DNA from: Gordonia paraffinivorans NBRC 108238
GTDB taxonomy: Bacteria > Actinomycetota > Actinomycetes > Mycobacteriales > Mycobacteriaceae
DNA: 37,148 nt
Direction of reading: 5' to 3'
Assembly: GCF_000344155.1 (NCBI RefSeq)
Contig: NZ_BAOQ01000032.1
Coordinates: forward strand, 1 to 37,148
Shown: in pieces, positions 14,742 through 22,196 of the stretch
Layout of the letters: every line of letters begins with the position of its first letter
How positions within the stretch are numbered: the first letter of the stretch is position 1
Notes under the pieces: model-generated
Told to the model about the DNA's origin: nothing
Database searches by the model: none
What the model saw: the letters and a program-made list of their open reading frames with translations, nothing else
Position numbers and translations under genes: made by a program

Positions 14742-15521
14742 TCACACCCCCTCGCCCAGGTAGGGGACGTGCTCGTCAGCCATATCCCACAGCACCCGCC
14801 CGAGAGGTGTTTCCTGCTCCTCGGCGATGTGGCCGACCAGGCCGGCGCAGCGACCGATGAGGGCAAAGCCGCGCACGATCCGGTAGGAGAAACCGATGTC
14901 GGACAGGACCGCTGCCACGGCACCCGTGGCGTTCACCGTGACGTGCCGGCCTTTGAGCTCGTCCATGACGCGGCTGAGTGCCTTCAAGAGCTCCGCGTGC
15001 TCGCCGCTCACACCATGCTCTTCGGCGATCTCGAGGAGCTTCGGGGTGCGGGGGTCGTCCGGACGATGGATGTGGTGGCCGAAGCCCGGGATCGGACGGC
15101 CCGCCGCGAGCAGCTCGGAGAGCCGGTCGCGGGCGAACTCCTCGGCCGTGGTCTCGCCCCGCCGCACCAGGTCCGCGCCCTCCTGCAGCATCTGGGCCGA
15201 CTCCTCCATCACCCCAAGGAAGGCGCTGCCGGCCCCGAGCAGTCCACCGGCGACGGCCGCCTGCATCGCTTCGGGGGAGCTGGAGTAGATCAGTCGGGCC
15301 GCGATCGAGCTGGGAGTCAGCCCGTGCTCCATCACCCCAACCAGACATGCGTCCACCACCGCCTTCTCGCCCTCGGTGGGGAGCCGGCCCCTCAGGTGGA
15401 AAAACACCATGCTGGTGAAGTCGGTCGACCCCATCAGGTCGTCGACCAGGCTGCGCCCGCGGATGTAGATCTGATCGACCGTTGAGGTGGCGATCTGGGT
15501 ACCGATGCCAGGGTCTGTCAC
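14742..15521 (-). CDS. Citryl-CoA lyase-like (short citrate-synthase fold) protein, 259 aa
   Basis: Related to the lyase domain of ATP-citrate lyase and to citryl-CoA lyase, which split citryl-CoA into acetyl-CoA and oxaloacetate. Visible citrate-synthase-type residues are H66 in VMEHGLTPSSIAARL, the PGFGHHIHRPDDPR block (145-158) and GRCAGLVGHIAEE near the C-terminus. At the usual NVD active-site Asp the sequence reads VNATG, so Thr199 appears to replace the Asp. The GTG at 15521 was chosen for its AAGGAG six bases upstream; the frame extends further but without family similarity. In this operon no HMG-CoA lyase is present. A 3-hydroxy-3-alkylglutaryl-CoA is a structural analogue of citryl-CoA, so cleavage of that intermediate is my inferred role. 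Confidence 0.8.
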   Translation of the reverse strand: MTDPGIGTQIATSTVDQIYIRGRSLVDDLMGSTDFTSMVFFHLRGRLPTEGEKAVVDACLVGVMEHGLTPSSIAARLIYSSSPEAMQAAVAGGLLGAGSAFLGVMEESAQMLQEGADLVRRGETTAEEFARDRLSELLAAGRPIPGFGHHIHRPDDPRTPKLLEIAEEHGVSGEHAELLKALSRVMDELKGRHVTVNATGAVAAVLSDIGFSYRIVRGFALIGRCAGLVGHIAEEQETPLGRVLWDMADEHVPYLGEGV

Positions 15522-15580
15522 TGCTTCTCCTTGGATTGTTGCCAGGGGACGCGATGCCACGAAGGCCTCGCGCGTACTCG

Positions 15581-16747
15581 TCAAATGGCCTCGACGACCG
15601 TTGCCGTCGCCATCCCATAACCGATGCACATGGTCTGAAGGCCGTAGCGAACGCCTCGCCGCTGCATCTCGTGCACCAGAGTGGTCATCAGGCGGGTTCC
15701 GGAGCAGCCGGTCGGATGACCCAGCGCAATCGCCCCGCCGTTGACGTTGACCCGCTCCAGCGGCACCCGCAGCTCTCGCTGCCAGGCCAATACGACGCTG
15801 GCGAACGCCTCATTGACTTCGTAGAGGTCGATCTCGGAGGCCTCCAGTCCCGCGCGATCGAGAACCCGCGTGGTCGCCTCGATGACGCCGTGCAGCATCA
15901 TCACCGGGTCCACCCCGACCACCTGGGTGGCCAGAATCCGCGCCCGAGGTTCCAGACCCAGCCGTCGGGCGACGTCGAGGTCCCCGATGAGGACCGCCGA
16001 CGCCCCGTCGGTGATCTGGCTGGAGTTCCCGGCGTGGATGAGGCCGTCCGCGGTGTACGCCGGCCGGAGTCGGGCGAGTGCCTCGACGCTCGTGTCAGGC
16101 CGGATGCCCTCGTCCCGGTCGAGGACGACCGGACCGCCGTCGCGGCCCAGCAGGTGCTCGGCCGGCTGACTCATGACGCCGAAAACCTCCTCCGCTAAGA
16201 CGCCACTGTCCCATGCGCGAGCGGCTCGACGATGACTCTCGACGCTGAACTCGTCGAGTTCCTCGCGGGTGAGCGACCAGCGGCGGGCGATCATCTCTGC
16301 CGCAAGGCCCTGGTTCACGAGCTCGTAGCGCTCGGTGACGGCCGGGGAGGGGTCGACTCCGGCGGCGTCCGATCCCAGCGGGACGCGGCTCATGGATTCC
16401 ACGCCGGCTGCCAGCACGAGCGACTGCTGGCCAGACATCACGGCCTGGGCGGCGAAGTTGAGTGCTTGCTGACTCGAACCGCACATGCGGTTCATGGTTA
16501 CCGCGGGGACCTCCTCGGGGAAGCCGGCCGCGAGGACCGCCAACCTTCCGACGTTGCGTCCTTGCTCGCCGACAGCGTTGACGCAACCCACCAGGACGTC
16601 CTCTATCTCACGAGGATCGACCGCGTGCCGGTCGACCAGCTCGCGAAGGGCCAGTGCCAGCAGTTCGTCGGGACGGGTCTCGGCCAGCGCGCCGTCACGT
16701 CTGCCCAGGGGGCTGCGCACCGTGCCGAGGATGTAGGCGTCAGTCAT
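15581..16747 (-). CDS. Thiolase (acetyl-CoA acyltransferase), 388 aa
   Basis: Degradative thiolase II type enzyme: 3-oxoacyl-CoA + CoA gives acetyl- (or propionyl-) CoA and a shortened acyl-CoA. The nucleophile is C89 in NRMCGSSQQALNF. The NEAFA motif, the GGAIALGHPTGCSGTR motif (H344) and C374 in the C-terminal motif are all present. The last motif reads CIGYGMATATV rather than the usual CIGGGMG, an atypical Tyr. The ATG at 16747 has AGGAG upstream. It lies 21 bp after the second acyl-CoA dehydrogenase gene. It probably performs the terminal cleavage of the pathway. Confidence 0.92.
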   Translation of the reverse strand: MTDAYILGTVRSPLGRRDGALAETRPDELLALALRELVDRHAVDPREIEDVLVGCVNAVGEQGRNVGRLAVLAAGFPEEVPAVTMNRMCGSSQQALNFAAQAVMSGQQSLVLAAGVESMSRVPLGSDAAGVDPSPAVTERYELVNQGLAAEMIARRWSLTREELDEFSVESHRRAARAWDSGVLAEEVFGVMSQPAEHLLGRDGGPVVLDRDEGIRPDTSVEALARLRPAYTADGLIHAGNSSQITDGASAVLIGDLDVARRLGLEPRARILATQVVGVDPVMMLHGVIEATTRVLDRAGLEASEIDLYEVNEAFASVVLAWQRELRVPLERVNVNGGAIALGHPTGCSGTRLMTTLVHEMQRRGVRYGLQTMCIGYGMATATVVEAI

Positions 16748-16768
16748 GAGCTGTCTCCTGGTGATCGT

Positions 16769-17914
16769 TCATCGCAGGGCCGACTGGCCCAGCAGGGCAC
16801 GGCCCATCTGGAGGATTTGGATCTGCGAGGTGCCCTCGGGGATCGTCGCTTCGCGAGCGTCGCGGAAGATCCGCTCCACGGGTGACTCCTCCATCAGGCC
16901 GGCTCCACCGTGCACCTGCAGTGCCAGCGAGGCAGCCTTGTTCGCGGACTCGCCGCAGTAGTACTTCGCCATCGAGCACTCCTGCCTCCCGGAGTCGCCC
17001 GCGTCCAGGGCGCGGGCGGCGTGCATGCCGAGGAGTCGGCTGGTCTGCGTCAGCGTGGCAATCTCCACGACCATCTCCTGCACCAGCTGGAACCCACCCA
17101 GGGGTCGACCGAACTGCTGACGGGTGGTGGCGAACTTGATCGACTCCTCGAGGGCCGCCTGGCTCAGGCCGACCGCTCCCATGGCCATGTTCAGCCTGCC
17201 GACGTTGATCGCCTTCATGGCCGTCGACAGTCCCCGGCCCACCTCGCCCAGGACGTTGTGCTCGGGGATGCGCGTGCCGTCAAACACGAGCTCACAGCTG
17301 CTCGTGCCCCTGACCGGCATGTGCGGAATGTCGTGGACGGCGTAGTCAGACTCCGTGCCGTCGACGAGGAAGGCAGTGATCCCCTTGGGTCCGGCCTCCG
17401 GGTCGACCGTGGCCAGGACGATGCCGACATCGGCGTGAAGCGCGTTCGTGATGTAGATTTTGCGGCCCTGCAGCACCCAGGAGTCGCCCTCCTTGCTCGC
17501 ACGGGTCCGCAGCGACCCGGCGTCGGATCCTGCGTCCGGCTCGGTCATCGCGAACCACGCACGGCGCCGTCCGGAGAGGAGGTCGGGCAGGAAGCGGCTC
17601 TTCTGCTCCTCGGTGCCCACCACGGAGATCAGGTACGGAACGATGGTGAGGATGTTCAGCGTAGTGCGCAGCGACCCCCAGCACCGGCCGGCCTCCTCCA
17701 TCAAGATGGCGAGCATCGAGTAGCTGAGGTCGTCGCCCCCGTCGTCGGGACTCACCAAGCCACCGACGTAGCCGAACTCATGCAGCGAGGGCAGGATCTC
17801 CCAAGGGAACGTCCGGGCCTGCTCGTGCTCGGCGACGAGCGGAGCGACCTTGGCGTCGAGGAAGGAACGGACGGAACGCTGCAGATCCAGCTCTTCTTCA
17901 GTCAGCATGGTCAT
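16769..17914 (-). CDS. Acyl-CoA dehydrogenase, 381 aa
   Basis: FAD flavoenzyme introducing an alpha,beta double bond into acyl-CoA. The FAD/substrate signature FAMTEPDAGSDAGSLRT and the C-terminal RDAREATIPEGTSQIQILQ are present; the catalytic base is the Glu of PEGTSQIQ (about residue 360). Length is normal. The ATG at 17914 overlaps the MaoC stop by ATGA and has AAGGAG ten bases upstream. It differs from the dehydrogenase at 29771-30928, so the two probably act at different steps or chain lengths. Confidence 0.92.
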   Translation of the reverse strand: MTMLTEEELDLQRSVRSFLDAKVAPLVAEHEQARTFPWEILPSLHEFGYVGGLVSPDDGGDDLSYSMLAILMEEAGRCWGSLRTTLNILTIVPYLISVVGTEEQKSRFLPDLLSGRRRAWFAMTEPDAGSDAGSLRTRASKEGDSWVLQGRKIYITNALHADVGIVLATVDPEAGPKGITAFLVDGTESDYAVHDIPHMPVRGTSSCELVFDGTRIPEHNVLGEVGRGLSTAMKAINVGRLNMAMGAVGLSQAALEESIKFATTRQQFGRPLGGFQLVQEMVVEIATLTQTSRLLGMHAARALDAGDSGRQECSMAKYYCGESANKAASLALQVHGGAGLMEESPVERIFRDAREATIPEGTSQIQILQMGRALLGQSALR

Positions 17915-18396
17915 GTGGGGGTGTCTCCTTGATCGGGATGGGTGGTGTCGATGAGCATGGGGGTGGTGATCACCTGGACCACGGCACCCTCGTGGTTGAC
18001 GAGCCGACGCTCCACGATCACGACTCCTCGGCAAGGGTCGCTGGTCGGGCGCAGCTCGATGATCTCGGCCTCGACGTGCACGGTGTCGCCGATCCGCAGG
18101 GGGTTGACGAAACGGCAGTCGACGCCGAGCAGGGCAACGAGCGACTCCTGCAGGGATGTCGACAGGGCAGTTCGGGTGAACAGGCCCGAGGCGATCGCGG
18201 CACCGAGCAGCCCGTGCGCGATCCGGGTGCCGAACGGCGTCGCAGAGGCTGCCACCTCGTCGGTGTGCAAGGCGTTGAAGTCGCCGGACAGACCGGCGAA
18301 GCCGACGACGTCGGCCTCGGTCACCGTACGGCGCGGGGAGGTCGTGGTGGTTCCCACAGCCAGGTCGGTCAACCGGCCACCAGCCTGTTCCATCAT
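17911..18396 (-). CDS. MaoC-like enoyl-CoA hydratase, 161 aa
   Basis: Hotdog-fold (R)-specific hydratase of the MaoC family. The hydratase-2 motif is GDFNALHTDEVAA with the catalytic D39 and H44, followed by GTRIAHGLL; both catalytic residues are intact. The start is ATG 18396 (the next codon is also ATG), overlapping the SDR stop by ATGA; GGGCGG lies upstream. Length fits a single-domain member. It forms a pair with the neighbouring SDR, which could oxidise the resulting (R)-3-hydroxyacyl-CoA. Confidence 0.88.
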   Translation of the reverse strand: MMEQAGGRLTDLAVGTTTTSPRRTVTEADVVGFAGLSGDFNALHTDEVAASATPFGTRIAHGLLGAAIASGLFTRTALSTSLQESLVALLGVDCRFVNPLRIGDTVHVEAEIIELRPTSDPCRGVVIVERRLVNHEGAVVQVITTPMLIDTTHPDQGDTPT

Positions 18397-19133
18397 GTGT
18401 ACCGCCCGCCCGACACGTGAATCACGTCGCCGGTGATGAACGAGGCCTCGTCGGAAGCAAGGAAAGCGATGGCAGACGCCACGTCTTGGGGGACCCCGAG
18501 CCGGGGCACCGAGTTGTGCTTCCCGGCCAGCTCCACGAGCAGGTCGTGCTTCGGGTGGCGCTGCACCGCAGGAGTGTCGATCAAACCCGGAGCAACGGCG
18601 TTCACGGTGATCCCGCGCTTGCCCAGCTCCTTGGCCAAGGCCCGGGTCAGACCGACGACGCCAGCCTTGGCCGCCGCGTAGTTCGCCTGTCCGGGATTGC
18701 CCAGGTAGGCCCGAGACGCCACGTTGACGATGCGCCCCTGAGAGCGTTCGATCATGCCCGGAACGACGGCTCGCGAGCACACGAAGGTCCCGAACAGACA
18801 GACGTCGACGACTCGACGGAAGTCCTCGTCGGTCATCTTCACCAACGGCGCGTCGATGGGAAAGCCTGCATTGTTCACCAGCACGTCGACGGCTCCGCCG
18901 CTCGCACCGATCTCGGCCACGAGTCCGTCCACCTGACGACGGTCGGTGACGTCAGCGACGGCTGGCTCCACTAGGAGGCCGTCAGCGGCCAGCTCATGGG
19001 CCGCCGTGGTGACAGCCTCCTCGTCGATGTCGACCAGCACCACCCGGTGGCCGCTGGCCGCCAGCCGCCGGCCGATCTCGCGGCCGAGACCACCCGCACC
19101 ACCGGTCACCAGTGCCACACGCGAGTTCGTCAT
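18393..19133 (-). CDS. SDR dehydrogenase (FabG-like), 246 aa
   Basis: Classical short-chain dehydrogenase using NAD(P). The cofactor motif is TGGAGGLG (10-17), with NNAG at 87-90 and the catalytic S140, Y152 and K156 in VNVASRAYLGNPGQANYAAAKAG cut here for length around SRAYLGNPGQANYAAAK. An acidic VDIDEE after strand 2 suggests NAD preference. The ATG at 19133 has GGAG upstream and overlaps the preceding stop by ATGA. Next to MaoC, it most likely acts as a 3-hydroxyacyl-CoA dehydrogenase. Confidence 0.9.
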   Translation of the reverse strand: MTNSRVALVTGGAGGLGREIGRRLAASGHRVVLVDIDEEAVTTAAHELAADGLLVEPAVADVTDRRQVDGLVAEIGASGGAVDVLVNNAGFPIDAPLVKMTDEDFRRVVDVCLFGTFVCSRAVVPGMIERSQGRIVNVASRAYLGNPGQANYAAAKAGVVGLTRALAKELGKRGITVNAVAPGLIDTPAVQRHPKHDLLVELAGKHNSVPRLGVPQDVASAIAFLASDEASFITGDVIHVSGGRYT

Positions 19134-20215
19134 CTTGTTCTCCCTGCATCTTGAGTCGTCGTTGTGGGCCGGGCTACGAGGCCGGCATAAGGAAGCCGGA
19201 CCGACCGCCCGCTCCCGTTCGGCACCCGGTCAAGCCATCGCCGCATGTGCACGTCGTCGCTGATCTCAGTGAAGTCGAGAACGGCGTTAACGGGCAGGTC
19301 CGCGGCCACGCAACGGTCCACCCACTCGTCGCGGTCCGCCCGGGCGAACTCATCGGCCAGATCCCCGTTGAGTCGCTCGGCGTGCCGGCAGCGGCCGCCG
19401 TAACTGGAGTACTCCTCGCGCTCCAGCCAGTCCTCGCGACCCAGCACCCGGCAGAGGCCTCGCCAGAAGCGGTCTTCCATGCAGGCCACGGCCAGCCAGG
19501 ACCCATCTCGGCATCGGAAGACGTCATAGGCACCCCGGGACATCAGCTCAGCCTTGGACGGTCCGCCCCGCTCGTCGTACTCGGCCATCCTCGGCTCGGA
19601 CAACTTCAGCGCCGCGGCTGCCAGCGGCACGTCGAACATGGAGCCGACGCCTGTCTGCTGGCGGAGCAGCAGCGCCGCCAGAATGCCCTGCGTCGCGAAG
19701 AGGCTGCCCGCGAGGTCCGCGACGGGTACACCTCCACCCGGATACGGTCTCCCGCTCGGCTCGCCGCTCATCGACAGCAGACCACTGGCTGCCAGGTAGT
19801 TCAGGTCGTGCCCGGGGCGGTCGCGGTAGGGGCCTTGGCTGCCATAGCCGTTGAGGGAGCACACGATCAGCCGGGGAAAGCTCGCCATCATCTGGTCGAG
19901 GCCGAAGCCCAGTCGTTGCAGCGTTCCGGGGCGGAACCCCTCGACGAGCACGTCACTCTCCTCGAGCAGGTCAAGGAGGCGCCGACGACCCCCGTCCGAC
20001 TTCAGGTCCAGTCGCACGACCTTCTTCCCCCGCCCCACGATTCGATAGGCGCCCGGCATCATCTCCTGCAGCGGGTCACCGCCGGGAGGCTGCACGTGCA
20101 CGACATCCGCGCCGAGATCCGCGAGCATGGAGGTCGCCCACGGACCGGGGATGAGCAGCGACAGGTCGACGACGCGAACGCCGTCCAAGGGTTGCGCACC
20201 GTCGATCGTCGTCAT
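19130..20215 (-). CDS. CaiB/BaiF-family protein, alpha-methylacyl-CoA racemase-like, 361 aa
   Basis: Class III CoA-transferase fold. GYGSQGPYRDRPGHDLNYLA contains H136-D137, and D167 lies 31 residues later in PVADLAG. This matches the His/Asp pair and ~360-residue length of alpha-methylacyl-CoA racemase (Mcr/AMACR), which inverts C2 of 2-methyl-branched acyl-CoAs. CoA-transferases of this family are usually nearer 400 residues. The ATG at 20215 overlaps the IclR stop by ATGA. A racemase fits breakdown of isoprenoid acids bearing alpha-methyl groups; CoA transfer remains the alternative. Confidence 0.82.
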   Translation of the reverse strand: MTTIDGAQPLDGVRVVDLSLLIPGPWATSMLADLGADVVHVQPPGGDPLQEMMPGAYRIVGRGKKVVRLDLKSDGGRRRLLDLLEESDVLVEGFRPGTLQRLGFGLDQMMASFPRLIVCSLNGYGSQGPYRDRPGHDLNYLAASGLLSMSGEPSGRPYPGGGVPVADLAGSLFATQGILAALLLRQQTGVGSMFDVPLAAAALKLSEPRMAEYDERGGPSKAELMSRGAYDVFRCRDGSWLAVACMEDRFWRGLCRVLGREDWLEREEYSSYGGRCRHAERLNGDLADEFARADRDEWVDRCVAADLPVNAVLDFTEISDDVHMRRWLDRVPNGSGRSVRLPYAGLVARPTTTTQDAGRTR

Positions 20216-21039
20216 CGCTCGTCCTCGGCCAGGTGCACTGCGACGGGCGCGCGATGGTGCTGCTGCAAGGTGGCCGATGCGATGTCGCAGATCTCGCGGA
20301 GTCGGCGCCCCCAACGCTCGGCCGTGGAGTCGTCGGCCAGGGTCCCCGCCATGGTCAGCGCTGCGACGACCAGCAGTGGTCGGCCTTGATGGAGGACTGG
20401 CGCCGCCACCGTGCTGACCCCGAGGGCGAAGCCTTCGCGGTCCATGGCCCAGCCTCGGTCGCGGACGTCCTCGATCTCGCCGAGGAACCGCTCGACGTCG
20501 GTGATGCTGTGCTCGGTGTACCGCTGGAGGCCTGCGCTGAGGATCTCCCGCACCAGGGCCGGGTCGTCATAGGCCAGGAAGCATCTCCCGAAGGAGCCGC
20601 CCTGGATGGCCAGGGTACTGCCCAGGGGCACCGTGACTCGCAGCCGGTGCCGCGGCTCGACCTTGTCCACGATGGTGACCCGTTCGTGGTCCATGCGCCG
20701 GTAGATAACGAACGTGGCGTCCATCTCGTCGAGGAGGTCCAGGATGTAGCGCTTGATCACGCCCAGGTAACCGATCTGCTCGGTTGCCGCCGACCCCAGC
20801 TCGACGAGCCTGATCCCCAGGTGGATCTTCCGCGTCTCGCCGTCGGACTCGACCAGCCGTGCCTTGGCCATGGTTCGCACCAGGTAGTAGCACGTGGTGC
20901 GTGACAGGCCGGTCGCACTCACCAGATCGGCCAGCCCGAGGGGCCCGTGCTGCTGCAGCGCCTCCAAGATCAGCATGCTGCGCTCGATCGCGGGAACCTG
21001 GTAGGCCTTCGCGGTCTGGGCGGCCTCTCCGCGGCTCAC
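20212..21039 (-). CDS. IclR-family transcriptional regulator, 275 aa
   Basis: Pathway regulator with an N-terminal winged HTH (about residues 17-70; PLGLADLVSATGLSRTTCYY) and a C-terminal GAF-like IclR effector domain (about 85-260; GSFGRCFLAYDD and GWAMDREGFALGVSTVAAPV). The GTG at 21039 was chosen for its GTGA overlap and an AAGG six bases upstream; the longer open frame has no family similarity. It lies in the middle of the operon, co-transcribed with the enzymes it presumably controls. Repeats upstream of the first gene (30961-31019) are the candidate target. Confidence 0.92.
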   Translation of the reverse strand: MSRGEAAQTAKAYQVPAIERSMLILEALQQHGPLGLADLVSATGLSRTTCYYLVRTMAKARLVESDGETRKIHLGIRLVELGSAATEQIGYLGVIKRYILDLLDEMDATFVIYRRMDHERVTIVDKVEPRHRLRVTVPLGSTLAIQGGSFGRCFLAYDDPALVREILSAGLQRYTEHSITDVERFLGEIEDVRDRGWAMDREGFALGVSTVAAPVLHQGRPLLVVAALTMAGTLADDSTAERWGRRLREICDIASATLQQHHRAPVAVHLAEDER

Positions 21040-21857
21040 GATGTGCCTTCGGTCTCGGTGGTACCGAAGCGGGGCGTACGACCGTCGAGGAAGGCCGCGA
21101 CGCCTTCGTCCACCTCGCCGGTGGAGAAGGCCGCCGCCTGCGCGTAGGACTCCAGCACCATCGAGGCGTCGAGCTCGGCCTGGTCCTCGCGGTTGATGAT
21201 GTCCTTGATCATCTGCAGCGCTGCTCGGGGCCCGGCGGCCAGCCGGCGGGCCAACTCGACTGCGGCCTCGACGGCCTGTCCGGGAGCGACGACGCGGTTG
21301 ACCATCCCGGCAGCGCGGGCGTCCTCCGCGCCGATCGGTTCGGGTAGGAAGGCCATCTCCTTGGCTCGCCGAGGTCCCACGGCCTGGGTCCACAGGTGGA
21401 GCGACCCGAGGTCCGGCAGCAGGCCCGCCCTGGTGAAGGTCGGGTGGAACTGGACGTCCGCACCGGCCACAACTACGTCACTGGCGAGGGCCAGGCTGAT
21501 CCCGGCACCGGCACACACCCCGTTGACGGCGGCGACCACCGGGCACGGGATGGATCGGATGGCCGTCACGACCTCCTGGAAGGCGCGCATCTGCACGCGC
21601 CGGACATCGACGTCGGCCTCAGAGAGCAGGGGGTACAGCTCCTTGAGATCACCACCAGCGCAGAACGCCCGGCCCCGACCGCTCAGGACGACCGCCCGGG
21701 AGCCCCGTCCTACGGCGCGCAGGGCGTCGGTGAGCTCGGCCATGAGCGTCGAGGACAGTGCGTTCAGCTGTGCCGGCCGGTTCAGCCACACCACGGTGAT
21801 GCCCGCCGCGATCTCTTCGGCGAGGATGTTCGGCTCGGGGGGCGCGTCCACTGTCAT
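21036..21857 (-). CDS. Enoyl-CoA hydratase/isomerase (crotonase family), 273 aa
   Basis: Crotonase-fold protein with oxyanion-hole segments AFCAGGDLKELYP and GVCAGAGISLALASD. Neither classical Glu is present: the first position is Ser and the second region reads HPTFTRAGLLPDLGS, with the Asp in the PDxG pattern seen in PaaG-type isomerases. The ATG at 21857 has AAGGGAG upstream and overlaps the AtuA C-terminal ORF by ATGA. By position next to AtuA and the carboxylase genes, it is the candidate equivalent of AtuE, which hydrates isohexenylglutaconyl-CoA. Isomerase activity is an alternative. Confidence 0.85.
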   Translation of the reverse strand: MTVDAPPEPNILAEEIAAGITVVWLNRPAQLNALSSTLMAELTDALRAVGRGSRAVVLSGRGRAFCAGGDLKELYPLLSEADVDVRRVQMRAFQEVVTAIRSIPCPVVAAVNGVCAGAGISLALASDVVVAGADVQFHPTFTRAGLLPDLGSLHLWTQAVGPRRAKEMAFLPEPIGAEDARAAGMVNRVVAPGQAVEAAVELARRLAAGPRAALQMIKDIINREDQAELDASMVLESYAQAAAFSTGEVDEGVAAFLDGRTPRFGTTETEGTS

Positions 21858-22192
21858 CCGGCTTCTCCCTTCGTGAGCAGAGCGGTGGGGATCTGCATCC
21901 GGCTCATCAGGGCGGCCATCGACTTGCCGGTCTCGTCGAACCTCAGGGTCTGCGTGGCTCCTCCGCCGAGGGCGTCGTGCAGGACGACCTGTAGGGACTG
22001 GATTCGGGGCAGCTCGTAGACCTGGATGGGGCCGAGCACGACACCGGCGAAGAACGAGCGCAGGCGTTCGGGAGTGACCCAGGTCCGCAGTGCCTCGTAC
22101 TCGGCCGCTCCGAAGGCCATGATCCCGATGTTGGAGATGTCGCCCTTGTCGCCGGATCGGGTGTAGGCGAGCTCGTTGAGTGTGGTCATCAT
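21854..22192 (-). CDS. AtuA-like C-terminal ferredoxin-fold domain protein, 112 aa
   Basis: A single small domain with the conserved opening LNELAYTRSGDKGDISNIGI, typical of the C-terminal AtuA-like domain. The ATG at 22192 (or the next codon, also ATG) has GAGGAG upstream. The start lies four bases after the stop of the AtuA N-terminal ORF, so the two are translated together and should form one functional unit. Biochemical role is unknown; the pair is needed in acyclic terpene use in Pseudomonas. Confidence 0.85.
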   Translation of the reverse strand: MMTTLNELAYTRSGDKGDISNIGIMAFGAAEYEALRTWVTPERLRSFFAGVVLGPIQVYELPRIQSLQVVLHDALGGGATQTLRFDETGKSMAALMSRMQIPTALLTKGEAG

Positions 22193-22196
22193 GGAC

